A model generated the notes under the pieces. The model made no database searches. It was not told the DNA's origin and was given only the letters and a program-made list of their open reading frames with translations. A DNA stretch of 64,000 nucleotides from Woeseiaceae bacterium (GTDB lineage Bacteria; Pseudomonadota; Gammaproteobacteria; Steroidobacterales; Woeseiaceae). The stretch covers positions 1-64,000 of the forward strand of contig JASJCM010000015.1 in the NCBI GenBank assembly GCA_030065985.1, given 5' to 3'. This document shows positions 38,640 to 47,315 of this stretch, piece after piece (the first letter of the stretch is position 1; each line of letters starts with the position of its first letter). Made by a program: the position numbers and the translations under genes.

Positions 38640-41038
38640 TGCATGTGTCTCCGGAGGTTATCTCGCAACACTGTTGCCAGCGCTTCACGTTCGCCGGGCG
38701 GCAGCAGGAAGTCGAACCCGCCTGCTGCGCGCTGTAGCGCCATAATGGTAGTCAGAAAGCGGTATAACGAGTCCGCCGCAGACGCATCCGCTGTCAGGCT
38801 CGCGTCCTGGGCATCCAGTAATTCAATGATGGTTACAGCGCCCCTCGCATACGCATCTGCAACGAGTTCGTAATTGCGTCTCGCGGCGTTAGCCGCCTTT
38901 ATGGACAAGTCGATGCGGGGATAGTCCGCAAAGGCTGCGTGCAGCTGCAGTCGAATGCGCTCCTCGACCTTCTCCGCCGCCGACGCGCGCAGAGCCCTGA
39001 GCTGCATCACTTCGAGACTGGCGCGGGATATATCGGCGCGACGGCTCCCCCCGGAGAACAGCGGTAGCGTAGCCTGTACGCCGACGGACCAGTCCTCGAG
39101 GTCCTGTCCTGCCGACGGCCCGGCACCGGCTCCCGATTGGTTCAGATTGCTGGACAACTGCCCACCGACGGAGAACTGCGGCAACCACGTTTCTCGCTTG
39201 CGACTTGTTAGCTCCCGCTCCTTGGCCGCGAGCTGGGCGTCTATCTGCGTTATCTCGGGCGCCTGGCTTATCCCGCGCGCTACGGCGAACTCCGCAAACT
39301 TCGCATAGTCGGCCGGGCTCGTAACCAACGTGTTCCATTCCTCCAGGGAAATCACGAAAGGATCGCCACGCATTGCCTCCTTGAGGGGCAGGCGCTGCTC
39401 CAACGGCTGATTGAGCAAACGATTCAGCTGGTTCCACGCCTGATCGACGGCGGTTCTCGCGTCAATTACGCGTATCTGGGCACGCGCCTCCTCGGCCTCC
39501 CAGCGATAGACATCGGAAGACGACGACGTGCCCAGCTCCACACGGTCTCGCGCGAGTTCCAGGTTCCGCCGCGTTACTGCCAGGTTGTTCACTTGCACAC
39601 CGAGCTGTGAATTCGCGTTGAGCACCGTGTAGTAGGCCGTCGTGGCAGCCTGCACGATATCCAGGCGAAACTCGGACAGGCTCGCTTCCCTCGACGCTTG
39701 CAGTTGCTTTTGGATAACGAGATTGGCGGCCAGCGGATCCGCGTAAATGACTTGCTGCAACCCCAATGCAGCGTCTGTCGAGCGTTCGGCAAACAGTCCG
39801 GACTCGACGACCGGCGATTTCTTGCGCGTGTTGTAGCTCGTACTCAGGTCCAGTTGAGGCAGCAGATCCGCGCGTGCCGACGTAATGTCCTTGGCGCCCG
39901 CCTCGGTCGCGAAAGCCTGTGATGCAAGGTCCCGGTTCTGCCGAATTGCAAGTCTCGCGATTTCCACCAGTCCGTACTGGTCGCCGGTAACAGCAGGCCG
40001 TTCGTTTAACAGCGTCGCAACACCCAGAATATCGAAGCTCGGCGAAACGCCGAGCTTGCGAGCCGTCTCCATATTGATCGTGTACTGCTTTCGAGCCGTC
40101 GCGAGCACCGTCTGATCTTCTGGCCGCTCGCCCAGCATGACAGCCTGCATGTTCAGCGCATTGAGTCGCGCCTGCCGCTCGAGATCACGCGTCTCGGAAC
40201 TGGTCATCAACAGACCGGCCTCGACATCTTCCGTGCCGACAAAGCTGTAACTTGCGAGCCCGCGCTCGTTGATCGCCTCGACGAACGACAGGAACGCGCC
40301 CTTTGGCATGCGCGGTAACCCGGAAACGAATACCGCATCCGTTCCTTCAGGCACGCGGTCCGCGAGTGCGTGGTCGACACCGTCATGCGTGATCGGGACC
40401 AACTCTATGCCGCGTTCCGCGCAGATCGCGTTCGCCGACTCGCGAAGCTGCGGAATCGACTCAAACAGTTCCACGTCGAGCATCAGGGCGACTTTGTCAA
40501 CATCCACCAGTTCCGCGATAGAGTCCAGGTCGTCGCCAAAATTTGAGTAAATGAGCAGATAGCTCAGATTCGGGATACCCGATTTACCGTCGGTCGGCGG
40601 CTTCATCAGTAGCCCGGGATCGAGGATCAACGGCAGGAAGGTCGGTTTCGGATACTCTCTGCGCTGGGTGCCGAGCTGGCTGGCGATGAATCCCGTAACG
40701 AGCACCATATCGATTTCGGGATTCTCATAGGCCGCCGTAAAAGCCGCCTCTATGCTCTCCTGCGTCCACTCGCCCCGGTAGGCCTGAATCCTGACGTCGA
40801 ATTCGTTCTCGGTCAGTGCCAACAGCTCATCGACATACGTCCGGCGCTGGCCAGCCAGGCGATCTTCCGACCCATCGTAGATAACCGCGACGTCGAAGCG
40901 CTGCTGAGCCGCAACGGGCGCTGCACCAAAAAAGAGCACGAGACAGGCAACGATGGTTAATGACTCAGCGAGTCGAATTGTTATGCGCAACGCACGTCTC
41001 CCGGATGGCGGAACTTTGATCGATTCTAACAAGTCCAC
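38636..41038 (-). CDS. TolC-family channel fused to N-terminal ABC substrate-binding domain
   Basis: An 800-residue two-domain protein. A signal-peptide-like stretch (residues 15-44, ending GAAPVAAQQ) leads to a periplasmic domain, about 45-335, of the ABC_sub_bind (PF04392) type: FDVAVIYDGSEDR opens it, and TINMETARKLGVSPSFDILGVATLLNE closes it exactly as in that family. Residues about 345-800 are a TolC-like outer-membrane factor with alanine-rich coiled coils, including TARADLLPQLDLSTSYN-like, GVQATLPLFSGGSRRADI and the final coiled coil with ELLDAQDASL. The start is GTG at 41038, 23 bases from the divergent gene's start. The substrate-binding half may sample ligand for the pump. A standard TolC is about 450 residues. 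Confidence 0.88.
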   Translation of the reverse strand: MDLLESIKVPPSGRRALRITIRLAESLTIVACLVLFFGAAPVAAQQRFDVAVIYDGSEDRLAGQRRTYVDELLALTENEFDVRIQAYRGEWTQESIEAAFTAAYENPEIDMVLVTGFIASQLGTQRREYPKPTFLPLILDPGLLMKPPTDGKSGIPNLSYLLIYSNFGDDLDSIAELVDVDKVALMLDVELFESIPQLRESANAICAERGIELVPITHDGVDHALADRVPEGTDAVFVSGLPRMPKGAFLSFVEAINERGLASYSFVGTEDVEAGLLMTSSETRDLERQARLNALNMQAVMLGERPEDQTVLATARKQYTINMETARKLGVSPSFDILGVATLLNERPAVTGDQYGLVEIARLAIRQNRDLASQAFATEAGAKDITSARADLLPQLDLSTSYNTRKKSPVVESGLFAERSTDAALGLQQVIYADPLAANLVIQKQLQASREASLSEFRLDIVQAATTAYYTVLNANSQLGVQVNNLAVTRRNLELARDRVELGTSSSSDVYRWEAEEARAQIRVIDARTAVDQAWNQLNRLLNQPLEQRLPLKEAMRGDPFVISLEEWNTLVTSPADYAKFAEFAVARGISQAPEITQIDAQLAAKERELTSRKRETWLPQFSVGGQLSSNLNQSGAGAGPSAGQDLEDWSVGVQATLPLFSGGSRRADISRASLEVMQLRALRASAAEKVEERIRLQLHAAFADYPRIDLSIKAANAARRNYELVADAYARGAVTIIELLDAQDASLTADASAADSLYRFLTTIMALQRAAGGFDFLLPPGEREALATVLRDNLRRHMQ

Positions 41039-41047
41039 GGCCGACCG

Positions 41048-41053
41048 ATATAC
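41048..41053. promoter_or_regulatory. Shared -10-like element between TolC fusion and nucleotidyltransferase genes
   Basis: TATACT, within GATATACT, lies 7 bases upstream of the GTG at 41061. The same patch reads AGTATATC on the minus strand, 10 bases before the GTG at 41038. Both divergent messages could therefore be nearly leaderless. No strong -35 is seen. Confidence 0.35.
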
Positions 41054-41060
41054 TGTCCGC

Positions 41061-41852
41061 GTGCAGATACGCGACCATCATCAAAGAGCGATCGATCGGC
41101 TGGCCGATGCCTACCGCGAAGATCCGCGTTTCCTCGCGGTGATCATCGGGGGCTCGGTCGCGAAGGGCTTTGCAAGGGAAGACTCGGACGTTGATTTTCT
41201 CATCGTCGCCAACGACGAGGAATTCGAGCGGCGCATGGCTTCACGCGACCTGTTCATCAATCGTCGCGACCTCTGCGACTACGAGCATGGTTTCGTCGAC
41301 GGCAAGATCGTCAATCTTGACTATCTCGAGGCTGTCGCCGAGCAAGGCAACGAGCCGTCTCGCGCGTCATTCGAAGGTGCCTTTGTCGCCTACTCGCACA
41401 TCGCTGACCTGGATACTCTTCTGCAGCGCATACCGGTTTATCCCGAGGCCGGTCACGATGAGCGTATTAAAGCGTTCTACAGCATGGCGTTCATCCAGCA
41501 CTGGCTGTTCCACGAGGCTGATCGACACGGCAACCGCTACACCTTAACTCGGGCCGCCAGCCAGCTGGCGCTCTTCGCGGGTCGTCTGATTCTCGCGCAC
41601 AACAAACGCCTGTTCCCGTATCACAAGTGGTTTCCCCGAGTTCTTGAATCGGTGCCTGAGAAACCCGATGGATTTGTGGCGTGTTTTGATCAACTGCTCA
41701 GTGAGCCGCAGGCAGATCACGCGACAGCGCTGTTCGAAAGCATCAGGGACTTCCGGGACTGGGGCGTCACCGACCTCGACGCCTACACCTGGTTCATGAC
41801 CGACGTGGAATGGGCCTGGATGTCGGGTAGCACGCCATTGGAGGACTGGTGA
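41061..41852 (+). CDS. Minimal nucleotidyltransferase-domain protein
   Basis: A 263-residue protein with an N-terminal nucleotidyltransferase core, GGSVAKGFAREDSDVDFLIV, which has the GGS and DxD (Asp-Val-Asp) metal residues of the superfamily. The remaining 200 residues are helical and include FIQHWLFHEADRHGNRYTLTRAASQLALFAG, a helical substrate domain. This size and layout resemble antibiotic nucleotidyltransferases and toxin-antitoxin MNTs, but no HEPN partner is adjacent. I chose the GTG at 41061; an ATG at 40983 in the same frame would overlap the divergent gene. The biological substrate is unknown. Confidence 0.75.
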   Translation: MQIRDHHQRAIDRLADAYREDPRFLAVIIGGSVAKGFAREDSDVDFLIVANDEEFERRMASRDLFINRRDLCDYEHGFVDGKIVNLDYLEAVAEQGNEPSRASFEGAFVAYSHIADLDTLLQRIPVYPEAGHDERIKAFYSMAFIQHWLFHEADRHGNRYTLTRAASQLALFAGRLILAHNKRLFPYHKWFPRVLESVPEKPDGFVACFDQLLSEPQADHATALFESIRDFRDWGVTDLDAYTWFMTDVEWAWMSGSTPLEDW

Positions 41853-41869
41853 AAACGCGCGAGAAACCC

Positions 41870-41897
41870 TTGTAATCAGTCCAAGGTCCCCTATACT
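41870..41897 (+). promoter_or_regulatory. Promoter of the cold-shock gene with long leader
   Basis: TTGTAA at 41870-41875 and TATACT at 41892-41897 with a 16-base spacer. A start near 41904 gives a leader of about 160 bases before the ATG at 42065, in line with cspA-type mRNAs whose leader acts as a temperature switch. Confidence 0.6.
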
Positions 41898-42064
41898 CGC
41901 GATTGCCGGAACGTGCGCTGTTCACTATGCACTCCATTTCGATGTTCCATCAGAAGATTCTTCCGTAGTTCCTCGTCCTGTTTTTCATCAGTAATTGCAC
42001 CGCTTCCAGCCAGTTCGGCCTCGAATGAAGGCCGTTGTTACATTGATTTTTTAGGAAAACGACT

Positions 42065-42271
42065 ATGTCTACTACAACCGGAACCGTGAAGTGGTTCGAC
42101 GATGCCAAAGGGTTCGGCTTTATCGAGCAGGAATCCGGCCCCGATGTGTTTGCGCATTTCAGTGCGATTCAGGGCGACGGCTTCAAATCACTGAGCGAAG
42201 GCCAGAAGGTCGAGTTCACGATCACTGAGGGCAAGAAAGGCCCGCAGGCCGAGAACATCGTACCGGTCTAA
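42065..42271 (+). CDS. Cold-shock protein (CspA family)
   Basis: A 68-residue single-stranded nucleic-acid-binding OB-fold protein. The RNP1 motif KGFGFIEQ is clear and RNP2 appears as VFAHFSAI, with the typical [15 protein letters not shown] start and a tail of [10 protein letters not shown]. It probably melts mRNA structure in the cold or in stationary phase. It is monocistronic, with an upstream promoter and long leader and a strong terminator 20 bases downstream. Confidence 0.97.
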   Translation: MSTTTGTVKWFDDAKGFGFIEQESGPDVFAHFSAIQGDGFKSLSEGQKVEFTITEGKKGPQAENIVPV

Positions 42272-42290
42272 ACGCCAGGTATGCTTGCTT

Positions 42291-42317
42291 AAGGGGCCCC
42301 GCTTGCGGGGCCCTTTT
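42291..42317 (+). terminator. Rho-independent terminator of the cold-shock gene
   Basis: GGGCCCCGC / GCGGGGCCC with a TT loop, followed by TTTT, starting 20 bases after the stop. Confidence 0.92.
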
Positions 42318-42461
42318 CGTTTGGGAGTCGGTCCGGGCTCAGACGCCCCAGCTCGACAGCAGTCCAGATAGTCGATGAAGCCGCAACGTGATCTGCATCA
42401 CTGCATCGTCATGCCGCGGTGTTATGTTTAATCGCTATATTCACTCTCATGGAGTGCCGGA

Positions 42462-45401
42462 ATGCCGTACATCCTTGTATTCAAGGGCGAATTAGAGCCA
42501 GACGTCACTCGGGAACAAGCCGCAAGGGCAATAGCTGAATACCTCGGAAAACCCGCGGATCGTGTCGAGCGCGGTTTGTTTCGCGGGAAGCCTGTCAAGA
42601 TCGCGACGGTCGACACCAAGGAAGAGGCGCGATCATACGTCGCGGCGTTCAAGGCGGCCGGCGCCAAACTGGAAGCCCATCTGCCAAAACCGCAGGCGCA
42701 GCCGGGTCCGGACCCTGAAGCCACTGGGACCGCTGCAGCACCGAGCAATCAGCCCGCTAGTCGGGCATCGAGCGGTCGCAAGGTCGGGCTAGTTGCAGCG
42801 ACCGTCGTGTGCATCGTATTGATTGCGGGAGGCGCCTGGTACACATCACCCGTCTGGATGAGCGGCGCCTCATCGCAGGATCAGCTGCTCATCAGCAACG
42901 CGCTGGCCAGTGAGGACGTAATCATCCTTGGACATATCGACTTCGAACGCGCACTGCAATTGCAGACCCGTCTGTTTGGTGCGCGCGACAAAGACGCACT
43001 GTTATCGGCTGACCGTGGCTGGGACGGTCTGGTTGCGGCCGGCGTCAAGCCCGAAGACATTGACGATGTGATGATTGCATTCCATGGCAATGAGCAATCC
43101 CGAGGATGGGCGCTCGCGGTTACGGGCCGGTTTAATGCCGACAACGTCCGCGCGTGGATCTCGACCCGCTACAACGTAGATCGGGTTGTCGGCGACACCG
43201 TGTATTTCAACTGGGTCGACGACCGGACCTGTGAGCTCGAGTCTATGAAAGCGGCGCGCATCCTGCCCGACCTGGTGGTGATTGCCGAGGCCGACCGCAT
43301 CGATGGATTGCTGGCTCGCGTCGACGCCCAGTCGCCGGCGGAAATCTCGATCGATGATTGGCTCGGCAGGATCGAGCAGCAACTATTGACGATCGGCGTG
43401 CTACGACCGACGGCTATTGGACAGACAGCGAGCGGCATAGCCGGAAGTATTTTGTCCGGCGCGGGCGACGCGGCCGAACCCGCCAGTGCACTCTACTTCG
43501 GCGCCGAACCGACATTGATGCCACCCGGCGTGTTTCTGAGCGGCTCTATTGCCAGCACCAATGCGGCGTTTCTCGAGCGTGTGCATTCCTCCGCGAACGA
43601 CTGGTTGGACGAGGTTCGGTCCAAGACCGCCGATCGCCCTGATGTGCTGGATCTGGTTAATCGACTCGCGTTCTCGTTGGAGTCTCAGGAGTTCACAGCA
43701 GGCATTCGCCTGGACACCGATTTCGACAATGAGGTCCAAACACTGGTCGGTGGCATCATGCAGCGATCGTTCGGCGTGTCCTCGGGCGGTTCGATGCAGG
43801 ACCAGGTCAACGAAAACCCGATGCAGTTCAGCAACACGACGGCGAGCAGCCTTCCCTCGTTTGACCAGTTCGGTGACGCGTTCGTTGAGCCACAATGGCA
43901 GGATGGACCTTTTGCGCTGAGTATATCGCGCCTGTCGTTCAACGATAGTAGCGCCTTCGAAGTGGCGCTTCGGGGCGAAGGCCGTGGCGTACCGAATGCA
44001 GGCGGACAGGCGAAACTCGTTCGCATGCGTATCAACGATGTAACCAACGCGGCTGGCGAATCACTGCTGCCGGAGTTCGAGTGCGGACCCAACGTCAGTC
44101 ACGAATGGGCGGAATCGAACCCAACTGTGCAGCAGTCATACTTCGATAGTAACAACGAGATTGCGTACTACCCGTATCTCTCCATGGATAAGACATTCAC
44201 GTTCGCCGAGGAGACTAACCCGGACGACGTCGCAGCAATCCGTGGCGAGATCGAGTACCAGATGCCTGTCGAGGTTCGCTCCATAAAGCTCGACATGCCC
44301 GTCAACGGTGAGGTGATCGAAACCGAGGATCTGCGCGTGATGTTCCGCGGCGGTTCCGACAGCTCGATCAGCTACCAGGTGTCCGGCGACTCGCGCCGAC
44401 TGCTCGACGTACGTGCCCTCAATGCAAACAACGCCGTACTGGAAAGCGGGTCTTCGATGTCATCCAGCAACTGGTTTGGTGGCGGCAAGGACGTCTCGAT
44501 CAGCATCTACGGCACAATCAAGGCGGTCGAGCTCATTGTTGCCGAGCAGGTGCAGACACTCTCCTACAACTTCGAAATTGCGTCTGTTTATCCCGCTAAC
44601 AACAGTAACTTTGCAGTCCCGTTCAAGACGCTCGATGTTGCACGCCCGGATGCAGTCGCTGCATCGATGCGACTTGATGCGCCGAATGTTACGTTCGATT
44701 GGAATGCACCCATTACGAGCGTGACCGCAGGACCGGCGTTCCTCGCGCTCAATAGCCTTGAGGCGACGAGCTATGCGGGACTTCGCACACGCTTCGAGCT
44801 GTACGTCCCGAACACGATGCCGCTCGCGGATCATCTGAACGGCGGGACGGTGTACTTCGAAAAAGCGACGCTCGCCGACGGCTCGTCAATGCCTCTCACG
44901 ATGGATGCGCAGTTAACACTCACCCCTCACGGAGGATACTGGAGCAATGGTGAGTACGTGCCGGACCCGGAGAAACCGTGGCTCGACGGCCAGGTTGATA
45001 TGCAGATGATCGACTACGAGGCTGAGACGCCCACTGCAGTCGATGGGCGGCTCGTGTTCCGTGCCCCCAGCGAGACCGCCACGGTCACGTTGCCTGCACT
45101 ACCGGGCAGCAGCACCGCTGAGTATGGCATCGAACTCCTGGTGAGCGAATGGCGCCCGAACAGCATCGGTGTCGACGTCAAAGCGGGCGCTGAACGAATT
45201 CTCTCGATCGTGGCATTGGACGCGGAGAACAACCTCGTCGGCCGCGCGACGAGCATTGATGGCCGCTACGACGGATACGAGACGAGTATCAGCAATTTGC
45301 AGGCACCACCGAAGTCGCTGCAAGTGCTGGTTGCCACTGAGTCGACGGAGTACGAAGTGCCCTTCTCCGTCACCATGCCGCAACAGGATTCGTTGAATTA
45401 A
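42462..45401 (+). CDS. Large single-pass membrane protein, unknown function
   Basis: A 979-residue protein I do not recognise. Residues 1-75 form a small alpha/beta domain (FKGELEPDVTREQAARAI, then GKPVKIATVDTKEEARSYVAAFKAAGAKL), which looks SPOR- or ferredoxin-like and would be cytosolic. A Pro/Ala linker (75-107) leads to one transmembrane helix at about 108-126. The remaining about 850 residues would be periplasmic, with beta-rich blocks and few cysteines. A repeated composition of 'DVxAxNANNAVLESG' and 'LDAENNLVGRATS' near residues 650 and 925 hints at two related beta modules. The ATG has GGAG at a 7-base spacing. It is followed by a small exported DUF4124 gene in the same direction (gap 74 bases). 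Confidence 0.75.
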   Translation: MPYILVFKGELEPDVTREQAARAIAEYLGKPADRVERGLFRGKPVKIATVDTKEEARSYVAAFKAAGAKLEAHLPKPQAQPGPDPEATGTAAAPSNQPASRASSGRKVGLVAATVVCIVLIAGGAWYTSPVWMSGASSQDQLLISNALASEDVIILGHIDFERALQLQTRLFGARDKDALLSADRGWDGLVAAGVKPEDIDDVMIAFHGNEQSRGWALAVTGRFNADNVRAWISTRYNVDRVVGDTVYFNWVDDRTCELESMKAARILPDLVVIAEADRIDGLLARVDAQSPAEISIDDWLGRIEQQLLTIGVLRPTAIGQTASGIAGSILSGAGDAAEPASALYFGAEPTLMPPGVFLSGSIASTNAAFLERVHSSANDWLDEVRSKTADRPDVLDLVNRLAFSLESQEFTAGIRLDTDFDNEVQTLVGGIMQRSFGVSSGGSMQDQVNENPMQFSNTTASSLPSFDQFGDAFVEPQWQDGPFALSISRLSFNDSSAFEVALRGEGRGVPNAGGQAKLVRMRINDVTNAAGESLLPEFECGPNVSHEWAESNPTVQQSYFDSNNEIAYYPYLSMDKTFTFAEETNPDDVAAIRGEIEYQMPVEVRSIKLDMPVNGEVIETEDLRVMFRGGSDSSISYQVSGDSRRLLDVRALNANNAVLESGSSMSSSNWFGGGKDVSISIYGTIKAVELIVAEQVQTLSYNFEIASVYPANNSNFAVPFKTLDVARPDAVAASMRLDAPNVTFDWNAPITSVTAGPAFLALNSLEATSYAGLRTRFELYVPNTMPLADHLNGGTVYFEKATLADGSSMPLTMDAQLTLTPHGGYWSNGEYVPDPEKPWLDGQVDMQMIDYEAETPTAVDGRLVFRAPSETATVTLPALPGSSTAEYGIELLVSEWRPNSIGVDVKAGAERILSIVALDAENNLVGRATSIDGRYDGYETSISNLQAPPKSLQVLVATESTEYEVPFSVTMPQQDSLN

Positions 45402-45475
45402 GTGAGAACCGGTCGAATTACGGCTTCGCTGTCGGTCCGTAGACTGGAGAGTTTCTACATCCATCGGTTGTGAAG

Positions 45476-46270
45476 ATGAAGCAAACACTCTTTCTGGCTG
45501 TTTTGGTCCTGGTCGTGCCTGCCCACGCGGACGTGTACAAGTGCGTTGGCGACGATGGCGCGACGACGTTTTCGCAGACGCCGTGCTCAGCCTCGGCCGA
45601 GAAGGTCGCGGTGGCATCGAAGCGCTCGTCAACCGGGTCGGCCGACTGCTCGTTTGCCGAAAACTTTGCTCGCACAACGAGTCGGCTGATGCGACAAGGC
45701 GTCGACAAGGACCGCTTCTTCGAGCAGTACGGTGGACCCGAGGCGTTCGATAACGGAACGACCAGGATGGTCAACTATGTCTACCAATACCGTGACACGC
45801 AGGGTCTGTCCCAGGACAGGATCGCCGAACTCGCAGTAGCCCAGTGCAACTCCGGCGCGTTCGGCGGCCTTACCTGCGAGTCTTTGCCAAAGGCCTACAC
45901 CGATTCGGGTGGCGGCTGCGGTGGGTCATTCTCGGCTGAGACAGCCTATTACGATGTCGATACATTCGCTATCCATCGGGAAAAGGCCGAGGCGCGCCGG
46001 CGAGAGCAAGCGGAATTGAACAAGAAGCAAGCCGACGAGAGGAAGAAGTACTACGCCCAGCAAAAGCGTGCCGCTGAGTGTCGAAAACCCATCGAGCAGG
46101 AGATCGCGGAGATTGAAGTTCTGATGAGCATGAGCTCTGATCCAAGAAAGTACCGATCCAAATTGAAGCGGCTTCGCGCCCAGCTCGAGAAGTGCGGACC
46201 GTACACGACAACCTCGCCGCCGGAGGTTCAACCTCAACCGGGCGGTTATCACCGGCTGCGTCGTCGCTAG
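45476..46270 (+). CDS. Exported DUF4124-domain protein
   Basis: A 264-residue secreted protein. A signal peptide ending PAHA is followed by the DUF4124 module DVYKCVGDDGATTFSQTPC, seen in many proteobacterial envelope proteins. The centre holds cysteines and a glycine-rich GGGCGGSF, and the end is a long charged helix (EKAEARRREQAELNKKQADERKKYY) plus a basic C-terminal tail. I chose the ATG at 45476; a GTG six bases earlier is also possible. The function of the family is not established. Converges on the HxlR gene by four bases. Confidence 0.8.
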   Translation: MKQTLFLAVLVLVVPAHADVYKCVGDDGATTFSQTPCSASAEKVAVASKRSSTGSADCSFAENFARTTSRLMRQGVDKDRFFEQYGGPEAFDNGTTRMVNYVYQYRDTQGLSQDRIAELAVAQCNSGAFGGLTCESLPKAYTDSGGGCGGSFSAETAYYDVDTFAIHREKAEARRREQAELNKKQADERKKYYAQQKRAAECRKPIEQEIAEIEVLMSMSSDPRKYRSKLKRLRAQLEKCGPYTTTSPPEVQPQPGGYHRLRRR

Positions 46271-46623
46271 ATGTCGTGCTCCTCAGCCCATTCGCGTAGC
46301 TGATCGAGCACATCCAGCGCAGAGCGGCCAAAGTCCGTAATCGAGTACGCGACGGCAATCGGACGCGTGCTCAATACGTGGCGCTCGACGAGTCCCATTT
46401 CCTCCATTTCCTTGAGGCGCTGGTTGACCATCTTCTTGCTGGCGCCGCCCAGCTGTCGCGCCAGGTCGTTGAACCGCACTGGACCGTCCTTGAGGTGCCA
46501 CAGGATCGAGCCTTTCCACTTGCCGCCCAGGAGACGCATGCCGCGCTCGATGGGGCAAGGCTCGAGGCACGGCTCGGAAACTGTCTTGCGGCCCTCGTGG
46601 TCTATGGAAACGGCTGCTCTCAT
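46267..46623 (-). CDS. HxlR-family transcriptional regulator
   Basis: A 118-residue winged-helix regulator of the MarR-like HxlR type. The motif CPIERGMRLLGGKWKGSILWHLKDGPVRFNDLARQL is the family signature, followed by the wing GLVERHVLSTRPIAVAYSITDFG. Members often respond to redox or electrophilic signals through the N-terminal cysteine, here in CLEPC. It is divergent from mdaB, with an inverted repeat between them; self-control and control of mdaB are likely. The ATG at 46623 is preferred; the longer frame uses a TTG and adds residues within the operator. Confidence 0.92.
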   Translation of the reverse strand: MRAAVSIDHEGRKTVSEPCLEPCPIERGMRLLGGKWKGSILWHLKDGPVRFNDLARQLGGASKKMVNQRLKEMEEMGLVERHVLSTRPIAVAYSITDFGRSALDVLDQLREWAEEHDI

Positions 46624-46630
46624 CGTTATG

Positions 46631-46669
46631 TAAGTTACCAAAAGTATACTGGTTGAAATTAGTAACTTA
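46631..46669. promoter_or_regulatory. Probable HxlR operator between hxlR and mdaB
   Basis: An 8-base inverted repeat TAAGTTAC (46631-46638) / GTAACTTA (46662-46669) encloses a second palindrome AGTATACT (46643-46650) that contains TATACT on both strands. It sits in the divergent promoter region. Confidence 0.6.
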
Positions 46670-46721
46670 GCCTACCACTATTCTGTTTTTCGCGTTACCA
46701 CCCACGGAGGCAAGACACCCC

Positions 46722-47306
46722 ATGCCCAAGGCACTGATTATCAACGCCCACTCGCCCAGCGCTTTTTCGAGTGGCAGGCTGAATAGCTCGCTTGTCGAAA
46801 AAGCCAACGACCTGCTGCAGCAGAAAGGCTATGAGCTGCGGAACGTGAATCTGCTCGAAGACTGGGATACAGAGGAACAGCTCGACAATCACCAGTGGGC
46901 TGACGTTACCTTGCTGCAGTCACCTGTGAACTGGATGGGAGTGTCCTGGCGTTTCAAGCAGTACATGGACGACGTATACAGTGCCGGCATGGCCGGGCAG
47001 CTCTGCGACGGTGACGGTCGCACGCGTTCGGACCCCGGTAAACAATATGGCTCGGGCGGAACGCTGACCGGCAAGAAGTACATGCTTTCGCTAACGTTCA
47101 ACGCTCCTCGGGACGCGTTCGATGATGAGGATCAGTACCTGTTTCAGGGAAAAGGCGTTGACGATCTGTTCTTCCCGATGCACATGAATTTCCGGTTCTT
47201 CGACATGGAGCCGCTCGAGACCTTCGTCTGCTATGACGTGCTCAAGAACCCGGATGTCGAGAACGACTTCGTTCGATTTGAAGAGCACATCGCCAAACAC
47301 TTCTGA
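46722..47306 (+). CDS. mdaB: NADPH:quinone reductase MdaB-like
   Basis: A 194-residue flavodoxin-fold reductase that reduces quinones by two electrons, avoiding semiquinone radicals. It follows E. coli MdaB along its length: [77 protein letters not shown] and [15 protein letters not shown]. It is divergent from hxlR and followed, 9 bases downstream, by a peroxiredoxin-type gene, giving a small quinone- and peroxide-stress unit. Confidence 0.95.
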   Translation: MPKALIINAHSPSAFSSGRLNSSLVEKANDLLQQKGYELRNVNLLEDWDTEEQLDNHQWADVTLLQSPVNWMGVSWRFKQYMDDVYSAGMAGQLCDGDGRTRSDPGKQYGSGGTLTGKKYMLSLTFNAPRDAFDDEDQYLFQGKGVDDLFFPMHMNFRFFDMEPLETFVCYDVLKNPDVENDFVRFEEHIAKHF

Positions 47307-47315
47307 GGACTGATA

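Noticed and set aside
41061-41852. Toxin-antitoxin MNT/HEPN pair
   Set aside because: The protein has the nucleotidyltransferase core, but the adjacent genes do not encode a HEPN-type partner and the length exceeds minimal MNTs.
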